Positions 10,630 through 19,143 of a stretch of 64,000 nucleotides of DNA are shown one piece after another (position 1 is the stretch's first letter; every line of letters starts with the position of its first letter). Position numbers and translations under genes: made by a program. The DNA comes from Rheinheimera texasensis DSM 17496 (GTDB lineage Bacteria; Pseudomonadota; Gammaproteobacteria; Enterobacterales; Alteromonadaceae), in contig NZ_JONU01000008.1 in assembly GCF_000711985.1 (NCBI RefSeq), positions 124,001 to 188,000 on the forward strand. Reading direction: 5' to 3'. The notes under the pieces were generated by a model. It had not been told where the DNA came from and did not search any database. It worked only from the letters and a program-made list of their open reading frames with translations.

Positions 10630-12714
10630 ATGAAAAATATCTCTGTACTGGCGCTAAGTGTTGCACTGGCGCTTGGTCTGACCGGCTGTGAAAAAGCCGC
10701 ACAAGCTCCGGCGCCCAAGGCCGCTGAAACCGCAGCCGTGGCTGCTGCTCCTGCCAAAGCCCTGGTATCAGGTGTCGAACAGGAAAACTTTGACCCAGCG
10801 GTCAAACATACCGAAAACTTCTTCTACAGCGTCAATGGTACCTGGCTGAAGAATACTGAAATCCCGGCGGATAAGTCGAATTACGGCTCTTTCACTAAAC
10901 TGTATGACGATTCTCAGGTTGCGATGCGCACCATCATCGAATCTGCAGCAGCGAAAAAAGACAAAGTCGCCGGCACTGACGAACAAAAGCTGGGTGATTT
11001 CTACAATAGCTACATGGATGAAGCCGGCATTGAAGCCAAAGGCGTCACGCCAATCAAAGCGGATTTAGACAAAATCGCGGCGATCAAAGATCACACAGAA
11101 CTGGCCCGTGTGATGGGTGAAATGCAGCTGACCGGCACCAGCCTGCCATTTGGCTGGTATGTCAATAACGATGCCAAAGCATCGACGCAAAACGCCTTGT
11201 ACCTGGGCCAAAGCGGTCTGGGGTTACCAGACAAAGATTACTACTTTAACAAAGACGCGAAGTTCGAAACGATTCGCGCCGAATACCAGAAATATCTGGT
11301 CGATATGCTGACCTTAGCCGGTGTGGCAGACCCAGCCAAAGCAGCAGAACGCATTTATGCGCTGGAACTGAAAATTGCTGAGAAACACTGGAGCCGCGTG
11401 GAAAACCGCGACGCCGACAAAACTTACAACAAGTTCAGCAAAGCAGACTTAACCGCCAAACTGGGCGCTTTCCCGTGGGAAGAGTATGCCAAAGTGGTGA
11501 AGCTGGATGGTGTTGCTGACATCATCGTTGAACAGCCAAGTTATTTTGAAGCTTTCGGTGCTATCTACAAAGAAACCGATCTGCAGACCTGGAAAGACTA
11601 CCTGAGCATGCGTTTTGTCTCTGAATACTCCGGCAAACTGAGCAAAGCTTTTGTTGATCGCCAGTTCGCTTTCTACGGCACTGTGTTGTCAGGTACCAAA
11701 GAGCAGCAACCACGCTGGAAAAAAGCTGTGAATGCCTCTGACGAAGTGCTGGGTGAAATCGTCGGCAAACTGTACGTCGAACAACATTTCAAACCAGAAG
11801 CCAAAGAGCGCATGACAGTGCTGGTCGACAATCTGATCAAAGCCTATCACCAGAGCATCGACACGCTGGAATGGATGACGCCGGAAACCAAAAAGGCCGC
11901 ACATGAAAAGCTGAACAAGTTCACGCCAAAAATCGGTTACCCAGATAAATGGAAAGACTACAGTAGCCTGAGCATCAAAGGTGACGACCTGGTCGGCAAC
12001 TACAAAGCGGCAGCACAGTTCGCTTACACCAAGATGACCGAGAAACTGGGCAAGCCGGTTGACCGTTCTGAGTGGTTTATGACGCCGCAAACGGTCAACG
12101 CTTACTACAACCCGGTGAACAACGAAATCGTATTCCCGGCAGCTATTCTGCAACCACCGTTCTTTAACCTGGAAGCGGATGATGCGGTGAACTACGGCGG
12201 TATCGGTGCAGTGATCGGCCACGAATTAGGCCATGGTTTTGACGATCAGGGCGCCAAGTTTGATGGTGACGGTAACCTGCGTAACTGGTGGACTGATGCC
12301 GACAAAGCTGAGTTTGAAAAACGCGGCAAGCAGTTAGTGGCGCAGTACAATCAGTACTCTCCGCTGGAAGGTATGCATGTGAACGGCGAACTGACTTTAG
12401 GCGAAAACATCGGTGACCTTGGTGGTTTGACCGTGGCATTGAAGGCCTATAAATTGTCGTTAGGTGGTAAAGAGGCGCCAGTGATGGACGGCTTCACCGG
12501 CGAACAACGCTTCTTTCTGAGCTGGTCACAAGTGTGGCGCCGCAAAGGTCGTGAAGAATATCTGCGTAACATGCTGACGACAGATCCGCATTCACCGAGC
12601 GAATACCGCGTCATTGGTATCGTGTCGAACATTCCTGAGTTCTATGACGCATTTAACGTCAAACCAGGCGACAAGATGTATATCGCACCGGAAAACCGCG
12701 TCAAAATCTGGTAA
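10630..12714 (+). CDS. M13 family zinc metallopeptidase, lipoprotein (PepO/neprilysin-like)
   Basis: 694 aa. The N-terminus is a lipoprotein signal (ALALGLTGCEKAAQ, lipobox LTGC) followed by an Ala-rich linker. The zinc site is HELGH (His531, Glu532, His535) with the third ligand Glu592 in GENIGDLGG, and the family's NAYYNPVNNEIVFPAAILQP and C-terminal SEYRVIGIVSN segments are present. M13 enzymes cut small peptides; here the lipid anchor places it in the periplasm or outer membrane. Single-gene unit with its own terminator. An AGGA ribosome site precedes ATG 10630. Confidence 0.95.
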   Translation: MKNISVLALSVALALGLTGCEKAAQAPAPKAAETAAVAAAPAKALVSGVEQENFDPAVKHTENFFYSVNGTWLKNTEIPADKSNYGSFTKLYDDSQVAMRTIIESAAAKKDKVAGTDEQKLGDFYNSYMDEAGIEAKGVTPIKADLDKIAAIKDHTELARVMGEMQLTGTSLPFGWYVNNDAKASTQNALYLGQSGLGLPDKDYYFNKDAKFETIRAEYQKYLVDMLTLAGVADPAKAAERIYALELKIAEKHWSRVENRDADKTYNKFSKADLTAKLGAFPWEEYAKVVKLDGVADIIVEQPSYFEAFGAIYKETDLQTWKDYLSMRFVSEYSGKLSKAFVDRQFAFYGTVLSGTKEQQPRWKKAVNASDEVLGEIVGKLYVEQHFKPEAKERMTVLVDNLIKAYHQSIDTLEWMTPETKKAAHEKLNKFTPKIGYPDKWKDYSSLSIKGDDLVGNYKAAAQFAYTKMTEKLGKPVDRSEWFMTPQTVNAYYNPVNNEIVFPAAILQPPFFNLEADDAVNYGGIGAVIGHELGHGFDDQGAKFDGDGNLRNWWTDADKAEFEKRGKQLVAQYNQYSPLEGMHVNGELTLGENIGDLGGLTVALKAYKLSLGGKEAPVMDGFTGEQRFFLSWSQVWRRKGREEYLRNMLTTDPHSPSEYRVIGIVSNIPEFYDAFNVKPGDKMYIAPENRVKIW

Positions 12715-12738
12715 TAAAGCCGGATAACATCGCTTCAT

Positions 12739-12767
12739 AAAATGGCTGCCTTTTGCGGCCATTTTTT
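12739..12767 (+). terminator. Rho-independent terminator after M13 peptidase gene
   Basis: AAAATGGC ... GCCATTTT stem with a GC-containing loop, followed by T residues to 12767. Confidence 0.85.
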
Positions 12768-12991
12768 ATGCTTGTTCGGCAATATCGGTTTTATAAGGCG
12801 GCTAGACACAGAGAATTAAGCTGCGTTATTGTTTTAAACATACACCATTCAGCAAACTTATAGCGACTATAAGCCATGCTGCTTATACTACGGTGTCAAT
12901 TCCGGCCAAATTTTCTTATAATCCAGCCGTTTGATTTGCTGCCAACCCGCTGAATGGCAAGTGTTCAGCGGACCAACCTGAGGACATTACT

Positions 12992-15589
12992 GTGCTGCAA
13001 CAATACCGTGAACACGTCGCTGAACGTGCGACCCAAGGCATTCCTCCAAAGCCGCTGACTGCGCAACAAGTGGCTGATTTAGTTGAATTATTAAAGAATC
13101 CTCCCGCCGGCGAAGAAGCGTTCCTCGTCGACTTACTCGAAAACCGCATTCCACCGGGTGTTGACGAAGCTGCTTATGTCAAAGCCGGTTTCTTAACTGC
13201 TGTCGCTAAAGGCGAAGTTACCAGCCCGTTAGTGACTGCTGAGCGTGCCACTGAATTGTTAGGCACTATGTTTGGCGGTTACAACATTCAGCCGATGATT
13301 GACCTGCTGGACAGCGACAAATTAGGCGCAATCGCCGCTAAAGGCCTGTCGCACACGCTGCTGATGTTCGATTCTTTCCACGATGTGAAAGAAAAAGCCG
13401 ACAAAGGCAATCAACACGCGAAAAACGTGCTGCAAAGCTGGGCCGATGCCGAGTGGTTCTTAAGCAAGCCGGCTATCCCGGAAAAAATCACTGTGACTGT
13501 GTTTAAAGTCACAGGCGAAACCAACACTGACGACCTGTCACCGGCACCGGATGCCTGGTCACGGCCGGATATCCCGTTGCACGCTTTGGCGATGCTGAAA
13601 AACGAACGTGATGGCATTGTGCCGGACGTTCCAGGCTCAAAAGGCCCGGTTAAACAAATCGAAGCGCTGCTGGCCAAAGGCTTCCCACTGGCATACGTCG
13701 GTGACGTAGTCGGTACCGGTTCAAGCCGTAAATCTGCCACTAACTCTGTGCTGTGGTTTATGGGCGACGATATGCCGTTTGTACCAAACAAACGCACTGG
13801 CGGTGTCTGTTTAGGCGGCAAAATCGCACCAATCTTCTTCAACACCATGGAAGATTCAGGCTCGCTGCCAATCGAGCTGGACGTGAACAGCATGGCGATG
13901 GGCGATGTAATTGATATTTTCCCACATCAGGGCGTAGTGAAGCGTCACGGCACTGATGAAGTGATCTCTACTTTTGAACTGCGTTCTAACGTGCTGTTAG
14001 ATGAAGTGCGCGCCGGTGGCCGTATTCCACTGATCATTGGCCGTGGTTTGACTGACAAAGCGCGTGAAGCGCTGGGTCTGCCGCATTCAACCGTGTTTGA
14101 ACGTCCGGCTGTGACTGAAGTCAGCAACAAAGGCTTCACGCTGGCGCAGAAACTAGTTGGTAAAGCCTGTGGCGTCAAAGGTATTCGCCCAGGCCAATAC
14201 TGTGAGCCAAAAATGACTACAGTGGGTTCACAGGACACCACAGGTCCTATGACCCGCGACGAGTTAAAAGATCTGGCTTGTTTAGGTTTCTCTGCAGATT
14301 TAGTGATGCAGTCTTTCTGCCACACGGCCGCGTATCCAAAACCGGTTGACGTGAATACCCACCACACGCTGCCAGATTTCATCATGAACCGCGGCGGTAT
14401 CTCGCTGCGTCCTGGTGACGGCGTGATCCACAGCTGGTTAAACCGTATGTTGTTACCAGACACAGTCGGTACCGGCGGTGATTCACACACCCGTTTCCCA
14501 CTGGGGATTTCTTTCCCGGCAGGTTCAGGCTTAGTTGCCTTCGCAGCAGCTACCGGCGTAATGCCACTGGATATGCCTGAGTCTGTGTTAGTGCGCTTTA
14601 AAGGCGAAATGCAGCCTGGCATCACCCTGCGTGATTTAGTCCATGCCATCCCTTACTACGCTATTCAGCAAGGTCTGCTGACGGTTGAGAAAAAAGGCAA
14701 GGTCAACATTTTCTCTGGTCGCGTGCTGGAAATCGAAGGTCTGGAGCATTTAACTGCTGAACAGGCATTCGAGCTGTCAGATGCTTCTGCTGAGCGTTCA
14801 GCGGCTGGTTGTACTATTACACTGTCGGAAGATTCAGTACGTGAGTACCTGCAATCGAACATCGTGATGCTGAAATGGATGATTAGCGAAGGCTACGGTG
14901 ATGTCCGCACCATTGAGCGCCGCATCAACGCGATGGAAGCCTGGCTGGCCAATCCGAAACTGGAACGCGCAGATGCTGATGCTGAATATGCAGCAGTGAT
15001 TGAAATTGACCTGGCAGACATCAAAGAACCAATCCTGTGTGCGCCGAATGACCCGGACGACGCCCGTCTGTTGTCAGCAGTTGCCGGTGAGAAGATCGAC
15101 GAAGTCTTCATCGGTTCCTGTATGACCAACATCGGTCACTTCCGTGCCGCCGGTAAACTGCTCGACAAGTTCAAAGGTCAAATCCCAACGCGTCTGTGGA
15201 TTGCTCCTCCGACCAAAATGGATAAAGACCAGCTGACCGAAGAAGGTTACTACGGTATTTATGGCCGCGTCGGTGCACGCATCGAGATCCCTGGCTGTTC
15301 ACTCTGTATGGGTAACCAGGCTCGCGTTGGCGACAACACCACAGTGGTGTCGACTTCAACCCGTAACTTCCCGAACCGTTTAGGTCAGGGTGCCAACGTG
15401 TACCTGGCTTCTGCTGAATTGGCTGGTGTGGCGTCTATCATTGGCCGCCTGCCAACAGTTGCCGAATATCTGGAATATGCCAAACAGATCGAAACGACGG
15501 CTGCGGACACATACCGCTACCTGAACTTCCATCAGATGAGCCAGTACACCAGCAAAGCCTCAAACGTGATTATCCAGCAAGCTGTGTAA
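12992..15589 (+). CDS. acnB: Bifunctional aconitate hydratase 2 / 2-methylisocitrate dehydratase
   Basis: 865 aa, the same length as E. coli AcnB and similar throughout from [13 protein letters not shown] onward. The [4Fe-4S] cysteines are in [15 protein letters not shown] and [13 protein letters not shown]. It interconverts citrate and isocitrate in the TCA cycle and dehydrates 2-methylcitrate intermediates; AcnB proteins also bind mRNA when the cluster is lost. The start codon is GTG, placed by similarity and a TGAGGA ribosome site. Upstream 225 bp contain an imperfect CTTATA/TATAAG repeat. A perfect palindromic terminator follows, then yacL as in enterics. Confidence 0.97.
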   Translation: MLQQYREHVAERATQGIPPKPLTAQQVADLVELLKNPPAGEEAFLVDLLENRIPPGVDEAAYVKAGFLTAVAKGEVTSPLVTAERATELLGTMFGGYNIQPMIDLLDSDKLGAIAAKGLSHTLLMFDSFHDVKEKADKGNQHAKNVLQSWADAEWFLSKPAIPEKITVTVFKVTGETNTDDLSPAPDAWSRPDIPLHALAMLKNERDGIVPDVPGSKGPVKQIEALLAKGFPLAYVGDVVGTGSSRKSATNSVLWFMGDDMPFVPNKRTGGVCLGGKIAPIFFNTMEDSGSLPIELDVNSMAMGDVIDIFPHQGVVKRHGTDEVISTFELRSNVLLDEVRAGGRIPLIIGRGLTDKAREALGLPHSTVFERPAVTEVSNKGFTLAQKLVGKACGVKGIRPGQYCEPKMTTVGSQDTTGPMTRDELKDLACLGFSADLVMQSFCHTAAYPKPVDVNTHHTLPDFIMNRGGISLRPGDGVIHSWLNRMLLPDTVGTGGDSHTRFPLGISFPAGSGLVAFAAATGVMPLDMPESVLVRFKGEMQPGITLRDLVHAIPYYAIQQGLLTVEKKGKVNIFSGRVLEIEGLEHLTAEQAFELSDASAERSAAGCTITLSEDSVREYLQSNIVMLKWMISEGYGDVRTIERRINAMEAWLANPKLERADADAEYAAVIEIDLADIKEPILCAPNDPDDARLLSAVAGEKIDEVFIGSCMTNIGHFRAAGKLLDKFKGQIPTRLWIAPPTKMDKDQLTEEGYYGIYGRVGARIEIPGCSLCMGNQARVGDNTTVVSTSTRNFPNRLGQGANVYLASAELAGVASIIGRLPTVAEYLEYAKQIETTAADTYRYLNFHQMSQYTSKASNVIIQQAV

Positions 15590-15606
15590 TCAATCAGTGA
15601 GGCCAC

Positions 15607-15637
15607 AAAAGCCCGCAGCTGCGGGCTTTTGTTTTTT
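15607..15637 (+). terminator. Rho-independent terminator after acnB
   Basis: A 24-base perfect palindrome with arms AAAAGCCCGCAG/CTGCGGGCTTTT at 15607-15630, then G and six T residues. Separates acnB from yacL. Confidence 0.88.
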
Positions 15638-15661
15638 CGGCGGCAAGCGATTGGGGTAGGG

Positions 15662-16030
15662 ATGGAACACGATTTTATTTATCTGCCGGACAGCCGGCGT
15701 TATCTGTTGAAACTGGCGCCGGAGCAACATGCGCTGCAGTGTTTTTTGTTAGAGGAGTTTGAGCTGCGTGCCGGCAGTTATCAGTCATTACTGGATAAAC
15801 TGCTGACGCTGGGTTTGTATGATGAATATCAGTTTATTGGCCGTGAATATTCGCTGCAGGTCGAGCGGATGGAAGTGCGGGTGTTTCATCTTAGCTGTGG
15901 CCAGCACTATGCCGACGACCAGTTTCTCGAAGCGGAGCTCAATACCGACGACGCTGCATTACACTGTGAATGTGGTCTGGAAGATTTAATTCGCTTATTG
16001 CAGGCCTGGCAGCAGTTTTTGCCGCGCTGA
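15662..16030 (+). CDS. yacL: YacL family protein (UPF0231)
   Basis: 122 aa, acidic, no signal peptide or membrane segment. The blocks FIGREYSLQVERMEVRV and CGLEDLIRLLQAWQQF match the corresponding parts of E. coli YacL, and the position directly after acnB is the same as in E. coli. The function of the family is unknown. ATG 15662 is chosen because the upstream extension to 15629 overlaps the acnB terminator. Transcription presumably comes by read-through or from a promoter within the terminator region. The NtrC-type sites for glnK start 25 bp past its stop. Confidence 0.78.
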   Translation: MEHDFIYLPDSRRYLLKLAPEQHALQCFLLEEFELRAGSYQSLLDKLLTLGLYDEYQFIGREYSLQVERMEVRVFHLSCGQHYADDQFLEAELNTDDAALHCECGLEDLIRLLQAWQQFLPR

Positions 16031-16054
16031 TCTGCCTGTCCTTACACTTTCAGG

Positions 16055-16070
16055 TGCACTTTCAGGTGCA
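16055..16070. promoter_or_regulatory. Distal NtrC-type site
   Basis: TGCACTTTCAGGTGCA is a palindrome with TGCAC/GTGCA arms, one base shorter in the centre than the 17-base NtrC consensus. Its centre is about 33 bp (three helical turns) from the proximal site, the same spacing as the paired NtrC sites of E. coli glnA. It lies within two direct copies of CTTTCAGGTGCA. Confidence 0.5.
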
Positions 16071-16087
16071 CCGACAGCGGGAAGATG

Positions 16088-16112
16088 CGCACCAAGATGG
16101 TGCGTTTTTTTT
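16088..16112 (+). promoter_or_regulatory. Proximal NtrC site that also forms a yacL terminator
   Basis: CGCACCAAGATGGTGCG (16088-16104) contains GCACCA-N3-TGGTGC, the NtrC (NRI-P) consensus. It is also a 7-bp stem with a 3-base loop followed by eight T residues (16105-16112), which would act as a rho-independent terminator for yacL. Its centre is about 98 bp upstream of the start expected from the sigma-54-like promoter at 16166-16182, the usual enhancer distance. Confidence 0.72.
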
Positions 16113-16156
16113 ATCCGGCTTTTGCGGTTTTACTCTAACTTATTGTATTTAAATGA

Positions 16157-16594
<438 letters not shown>

Positions 16595-16606
16595 CAGGAG
16601 TCCATC

Positions 16607-17878
16607 ATGCAAGAACAGATTTATCATTTACAGTTTGCCATGGACACCTTTTATTTTCTGGTGTGTGGCGCCTTAGTGATGTGGATGGCGGCAGGTTTCG
16701 CCATGCTGGAAGCTGGTTTAGTCCGGGCAAAAAATACCACGGAAATCCTGACCAAGAACTTTGCCTTGTATGCTATCGCATGTTTGATGTTCATGATTTG
16801 TGGATATCAGTTCATGTACGGTGGTGGTTACTTCCTGTCCGGTATTGAAGCTTTGAATGTGGATGAAACGCTGGCTGGGATGGCAAGTCGTGAAAATGGC
16901 TTCACTGGTAAAGCGGCTTACTCAAAAGCGGCCGATTTCTTCTTCCAGGTGGTGTTTGTTGCCACGGCGATGTCGATTGTCTCTGGTGCTGTCGCTGAGC
17001 GGATGAAACTGTGGGCATTCTTCGCCTTTGCAGTAGTCATGTGTGGCTTCCTTTATCCAATGGAGGGGTCATGGACCTGGGGCGGTCAACCGGTATTTGG
17101 CCTTTACAGCCTTGCAGATTTTGGTTTCTCTGATTTTGCTGGCTCTGGCATCGTTCACCTGGCAGGCGCAGCTGCGGCGTTAGCCGGTGTGATTTTGTTG
17201 GGTGCCCGCAAAGGTAAATTCACTAAGGATGGCAAAGCACACGCTTTCCCTGGTTCAAACATGCCTCTGGCGACACTGGGTACTTTAATCCTGTGGATGG
17301 GCTGGTTCGGTTTTAACGGTGGCTCCATGTTGAAGTTGGGTGACATCGGTAATGCACATGGTGTGGCGATGGTGTTCGTGAACACTAACGCTGCTGCAGT
17401 CGGCGGTGCCTTGTCAGCTCTGATTGTGTCGATGGTGCTGTTCCGTAAAGCTGACTTAACCATGGTACTGAACGGCGCTTTGGCTGGTCTGGTAGCTATT
17501 ACGGCTGAACCTTCCACGCCGACACCATTACAAGCAACAATTTTTGGTGCAGTAGCTGGTGTTCTGGTCGTCGCAGCAATCATCGGTTTCGACAAAATCA
17601 AGATTGATGACCCGGTTGGAGCGATTTCAGTGCACGGCGTGGTTGGTTTCTTTGGCCTGATGATTGTGCCACTGACCAAAGACAGTGCGTCATTCCTGGG
17701 GCAATTTATCGGTGCGGCAACGATTTTCGTCTGGATCTTTGTTTGCAGTCTGATTGTCTGGGGCGTGCTTAAAGCCACTATGGGTATTCGCGTCAGCGAG
17801 CAGGAAGAATATGAGGGTGTGGACCGTTCTGAGTGTGGGATTGAAGCCTATCCGGAATTTGTGTCGACCCTAAAGTAA
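16607..17878 (+). CDS. amtB: Ammonium transporter AmtB
   Basis: 423 aa with eleven predicted membrane helices and no cleaved signal peptide (MQEQIYHLQFAMDTFYFLVC). Family blocks include AGFAMLEAGLVRAKN near the start, GSGIVHLAGAAAALAG with the first pore His, and ISVHGVVGFFGL with the second. It conducts ammonium across the inner membrane and is inhibited by the GlnK made from the same operon. The cytoplasmic tail ends SECGIEAYPEF, common in marine Amt proteins. An AGGAG ribosome site overlaps the glnK stop. Confidence 0.96.
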   Translation: MQEQIYHLQFAMDTFYFLVCGALVMWMAAGFAMLEAGLVRAKNTTEILTKNFALYAIACLMFMICGYQFMYGGGYFLSGIEALNVDETLAGMASRENGFTGKAAYSKAADFFFQVVFVATAMSIVSGAVAERMKLWAFFAFAVVMCGFLYPMEGSWTWGGQPVFGLYSLADFGFSDFAGSGIVHLAGAAAALAGVILLGARKGKFTKDGKAHAFPGSNMPLATLGTLILWMGWFGFNGGSMLKLGDIGNAHGVAMVFVNTNAAAVGGALSALIVSMVLFRKADLTMVLNGALAGLVAITAEPSTPTPLQATIFGAVAGVLVVAAIIGFDKIKIDDPVGAISVHGVVGFFGLMIVPLTKDSASFLGQFIGAATIFVWIFVCSLIVWGVLKATMGIRVSEQEEYEGVDRSECGIEAYPEFVSTLK

Positions 17879-17919
17879 GCAGCCTGAGGAGAGCCGGTGG
17901 GGCTTCTCAGGAGCGAGTG

Positions 17920-17958
17920 TCCCGCCCGGCAGTGCCTGTTGTGACTGCCGAAGCGGGA
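17920..17958 (+). other. Stable two-part stem-loop in the amtB 3' region
   Basis: TCCCGC/GCGGGA outer stem, small internal loop, GGCAGT/ACTGCC inner stem and a 10-base apical loop, 42 bases after the amtB stop. A second weaker foldback (CCTGAG ... CTCAGG) lies at 17883-17911. There is no T run directly after, so this is not itself a terminator; the terminator follows at 18012. It could protect the mRNA 3' end or be part of a 3'-UTR-derived small RNA. Confidence 0.5.
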
Positions 17959-18011
17959 AACTGAACCCTTACCACCAAATCGTCTATCCTTGTCCTTTGT
18001 CTTCTAAGACG

Positions 18012-18042
18012 ACCCCACCGGTACTTGCCTGTGGGGTTTTTT
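18012..18042 (+). terminator. Terminator after amtB
   Basis: ACCCCAC/GTGGGGT stem with a 12-base loop, followed by T residues to 18042. Ends the glnK-amtB unit about 135 bp after the amtB stop. From 18043 to about 18279 I see no gene or clear signal. Confidence 0.8.
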
Positions 18043-18277
18043 ATTATGTGCGGACAAAAACCAATCTATCAGCAACCTTTTCGTCTGAAAAGTAGGCAGA
18101 GTGACGATTTAGAATATTTCATCTGTCAGTGCTCACCTGTGATTGTTGCAATGTCACGATTTGTTGGTGTTGGTCAATAGTCAGTGTGTTCCAGACCCGG
18201 ACTAGTCTTGGGGCCCGTAAAGCAGCAGCCCATGCCTGCAGTGGGATCAAGAGCGGAGAAGATGTTTGCGTGGCCCA

Positions 18278-18312
18278 TAAACAGGAAAGCCGCATCCTTT
18301 TGGGATGCGGCT
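18278..18312 (-). terminator. Probable terminator of the CsrB-type RNA
   Basis: On the minus strand AGCCGCATCC, a 5-base loop and GGATGCGGCT form a 10-bp GC-rich stem followed by TTCCTGTTT. The stem is strong and the T tract mediocre. It lies at the right distance after the last CAGGGA-type motifs. Confidence 0.65.
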
Positions 18313-18879
18313 ACCGTAATGCTTTGTCAAATTCCATTTTAAACCCGAAGGTTTGTCTTCCCTGCCTCCCTGAGGAGATTCACGCGCTGTGAAGGTTTTA
18401 ACATCCGTGCTCATAAAACGCTGCCAGTGCAGTGTCGTACTTCAAGCCAATCCAGGCTTTCCTTCCCTCGCTGGTATCATCCTGATACCGCTGCTACATC
18501 CTGTAGCGTCCTCTGTCCCTGTGGGTATCATCCTGACACCGCTGCTACATCCTGTAGCGTCCCCTGTCCCTGTGGGTATCATCCTGATACCGCTGCTACA
18601 TCCTGTAGTGTCCTCTGTCCCTGTGGGTATCATCCTGACACCGCTGCTACATCCCGTAGCGTCCTGATTTGGTGTGATTAACTCCCTGAATAACACCTGC
18701 TCGTCCTGAGCGACTGCTCCTTTGGCTGACATCCTGTCAACACGGCCGTTCCCGGCATCCTCATCCCTCGAGATTTCTTCCTGAAATCTCAGCTCATCCT
18801 GAGCCTGTCCATGACAATCCGACTGATACACCATCCATGATGTTTTACTGCGAGTCGCAGTAGTGTCTTCACTGACTGT
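18280..18879 (-). ncRNA. csrB: CsrB-type small RNA that sequesters CsrA
   Basis: Read on the minus strand, this roughly 600-nt region holds about 34 GGA trinucleotides, many in the loops of short perfect hairpins: GCTCAGGATGAGC, TGACAGGATGTCA, GCTCAGGACGAGC, GCTACAGGATGTAGC and GGTATCAGGATGATACC. The core ACAGGAUGU equals the optimal CsrA-binding sequence found by in vitro selection (RUACARGGAUGU). This is the architecture of CsrB/RsmZ RNAs, which titrate the translational repressor CsrA. It is bounded by a minus-strand hairpin at 18288-18312 and a -10-like CATAAT at 18891-18886; both ends are estimates. There is no plausible protein in the region. E. coli CsrB is about 369 nt with some 20 motifs, so this one is larger. 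Confidence 0.92.
18473..18665. repeat. 51-bp tandem repeat, 3.8 copies, inside the CsrB-type RNA
   Basis: Units start at 18473, 18524, 18575 and 18626, each exactly 51 bp apart; the last stops after about 40 bp. Copies differ at only a few positions. Every unit encodes two CsrA-type hairpins on the minus strand (GGTATCA/TGATACC and GCTACA/TGTAGC, loop GGA) plus GGGACAGAGGAC-type linkers. In units 2 and 4 a stem change keeps a G-U pair on the minus-strand RNA but makes A-C on the plus strand, favouring the minus strand as the functional one. Confidence 0.93.
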
Positions 18880-18885
18880 GTGAAC

Positions 18886-18891
18886 ATTATG
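18886..18891 (-). promoter_or_regulatory. Putative -10 element of the CsrB-type RNA
   Basis: CATAAT on the minus strand, placing a start near 18879, just before the first hairpin (ACTGCG/CGCAGT). No good -35 is visible at 17 bp, which fits an activator-dependent promoter. Tentative. Confidence 0.4.
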
Positions 18892-19049
18892 CCTACGAAT
18901 TGTCTGCTGATGAGCGATGTAAGCCATAAATGCGGGGGGGAAGTACTCTAGTTTGTTTATCTTGTTTCAGTAAAGCACTTATAAAACAATAGGATAGTAG
19001 ACATTGCAAAGTTCTTCTCTGCTCGAAATAACGAAATGACTTACTTAAA

Positions 19050-19067
19050 TGTGAGATATATCGCACA
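19050..19067. promoter_or_regulatory. UvrY/GacA-type box (or CRP-like site) between csrB and the DyP gene
   Basis: TGTGAGATATATCGCACA is an 18-bp imperfect palindrome. It agrees at 14 of 18 positions with the inverted repeat I recall as the BarA-UvrY (SirA/GacA) activating site of enteric csrB, and lies about 180 bp upstream of the estimated RNA start, the distance at which such sites act. It also resembles a CRP half-consensus pair (TGTGA-N6-TCGCA) 77 bp upstream of the gene at 19144, so it could serve either direction. Confidence 0.55.
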
Positions 19068-19143
19068 CGAGCGTCGTAGATTTGGCGCCGCCGGCTTTTT
19101 TCGTTAGCATGTCTGCACTTTTTACAGCACTGATTGCAGTATT

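Noticed and set aside
18473-18665. CRISPR array or integron attC-like repeat
   Set aside because: Units are contiguous with no variable spacers, no cas or integrase genes are near, and the hairpin loops fit CsrA sites instead.
18129-18927. Several reading frames of 84-161 codons on both strands over the amtB-DyP gap
   Set aside because: They are produced by the 51-bp repeat (a multiple of three keeps frames open) and by the hairpin-rich CsrB-type RNA; the products are pure repeat with no protein features.
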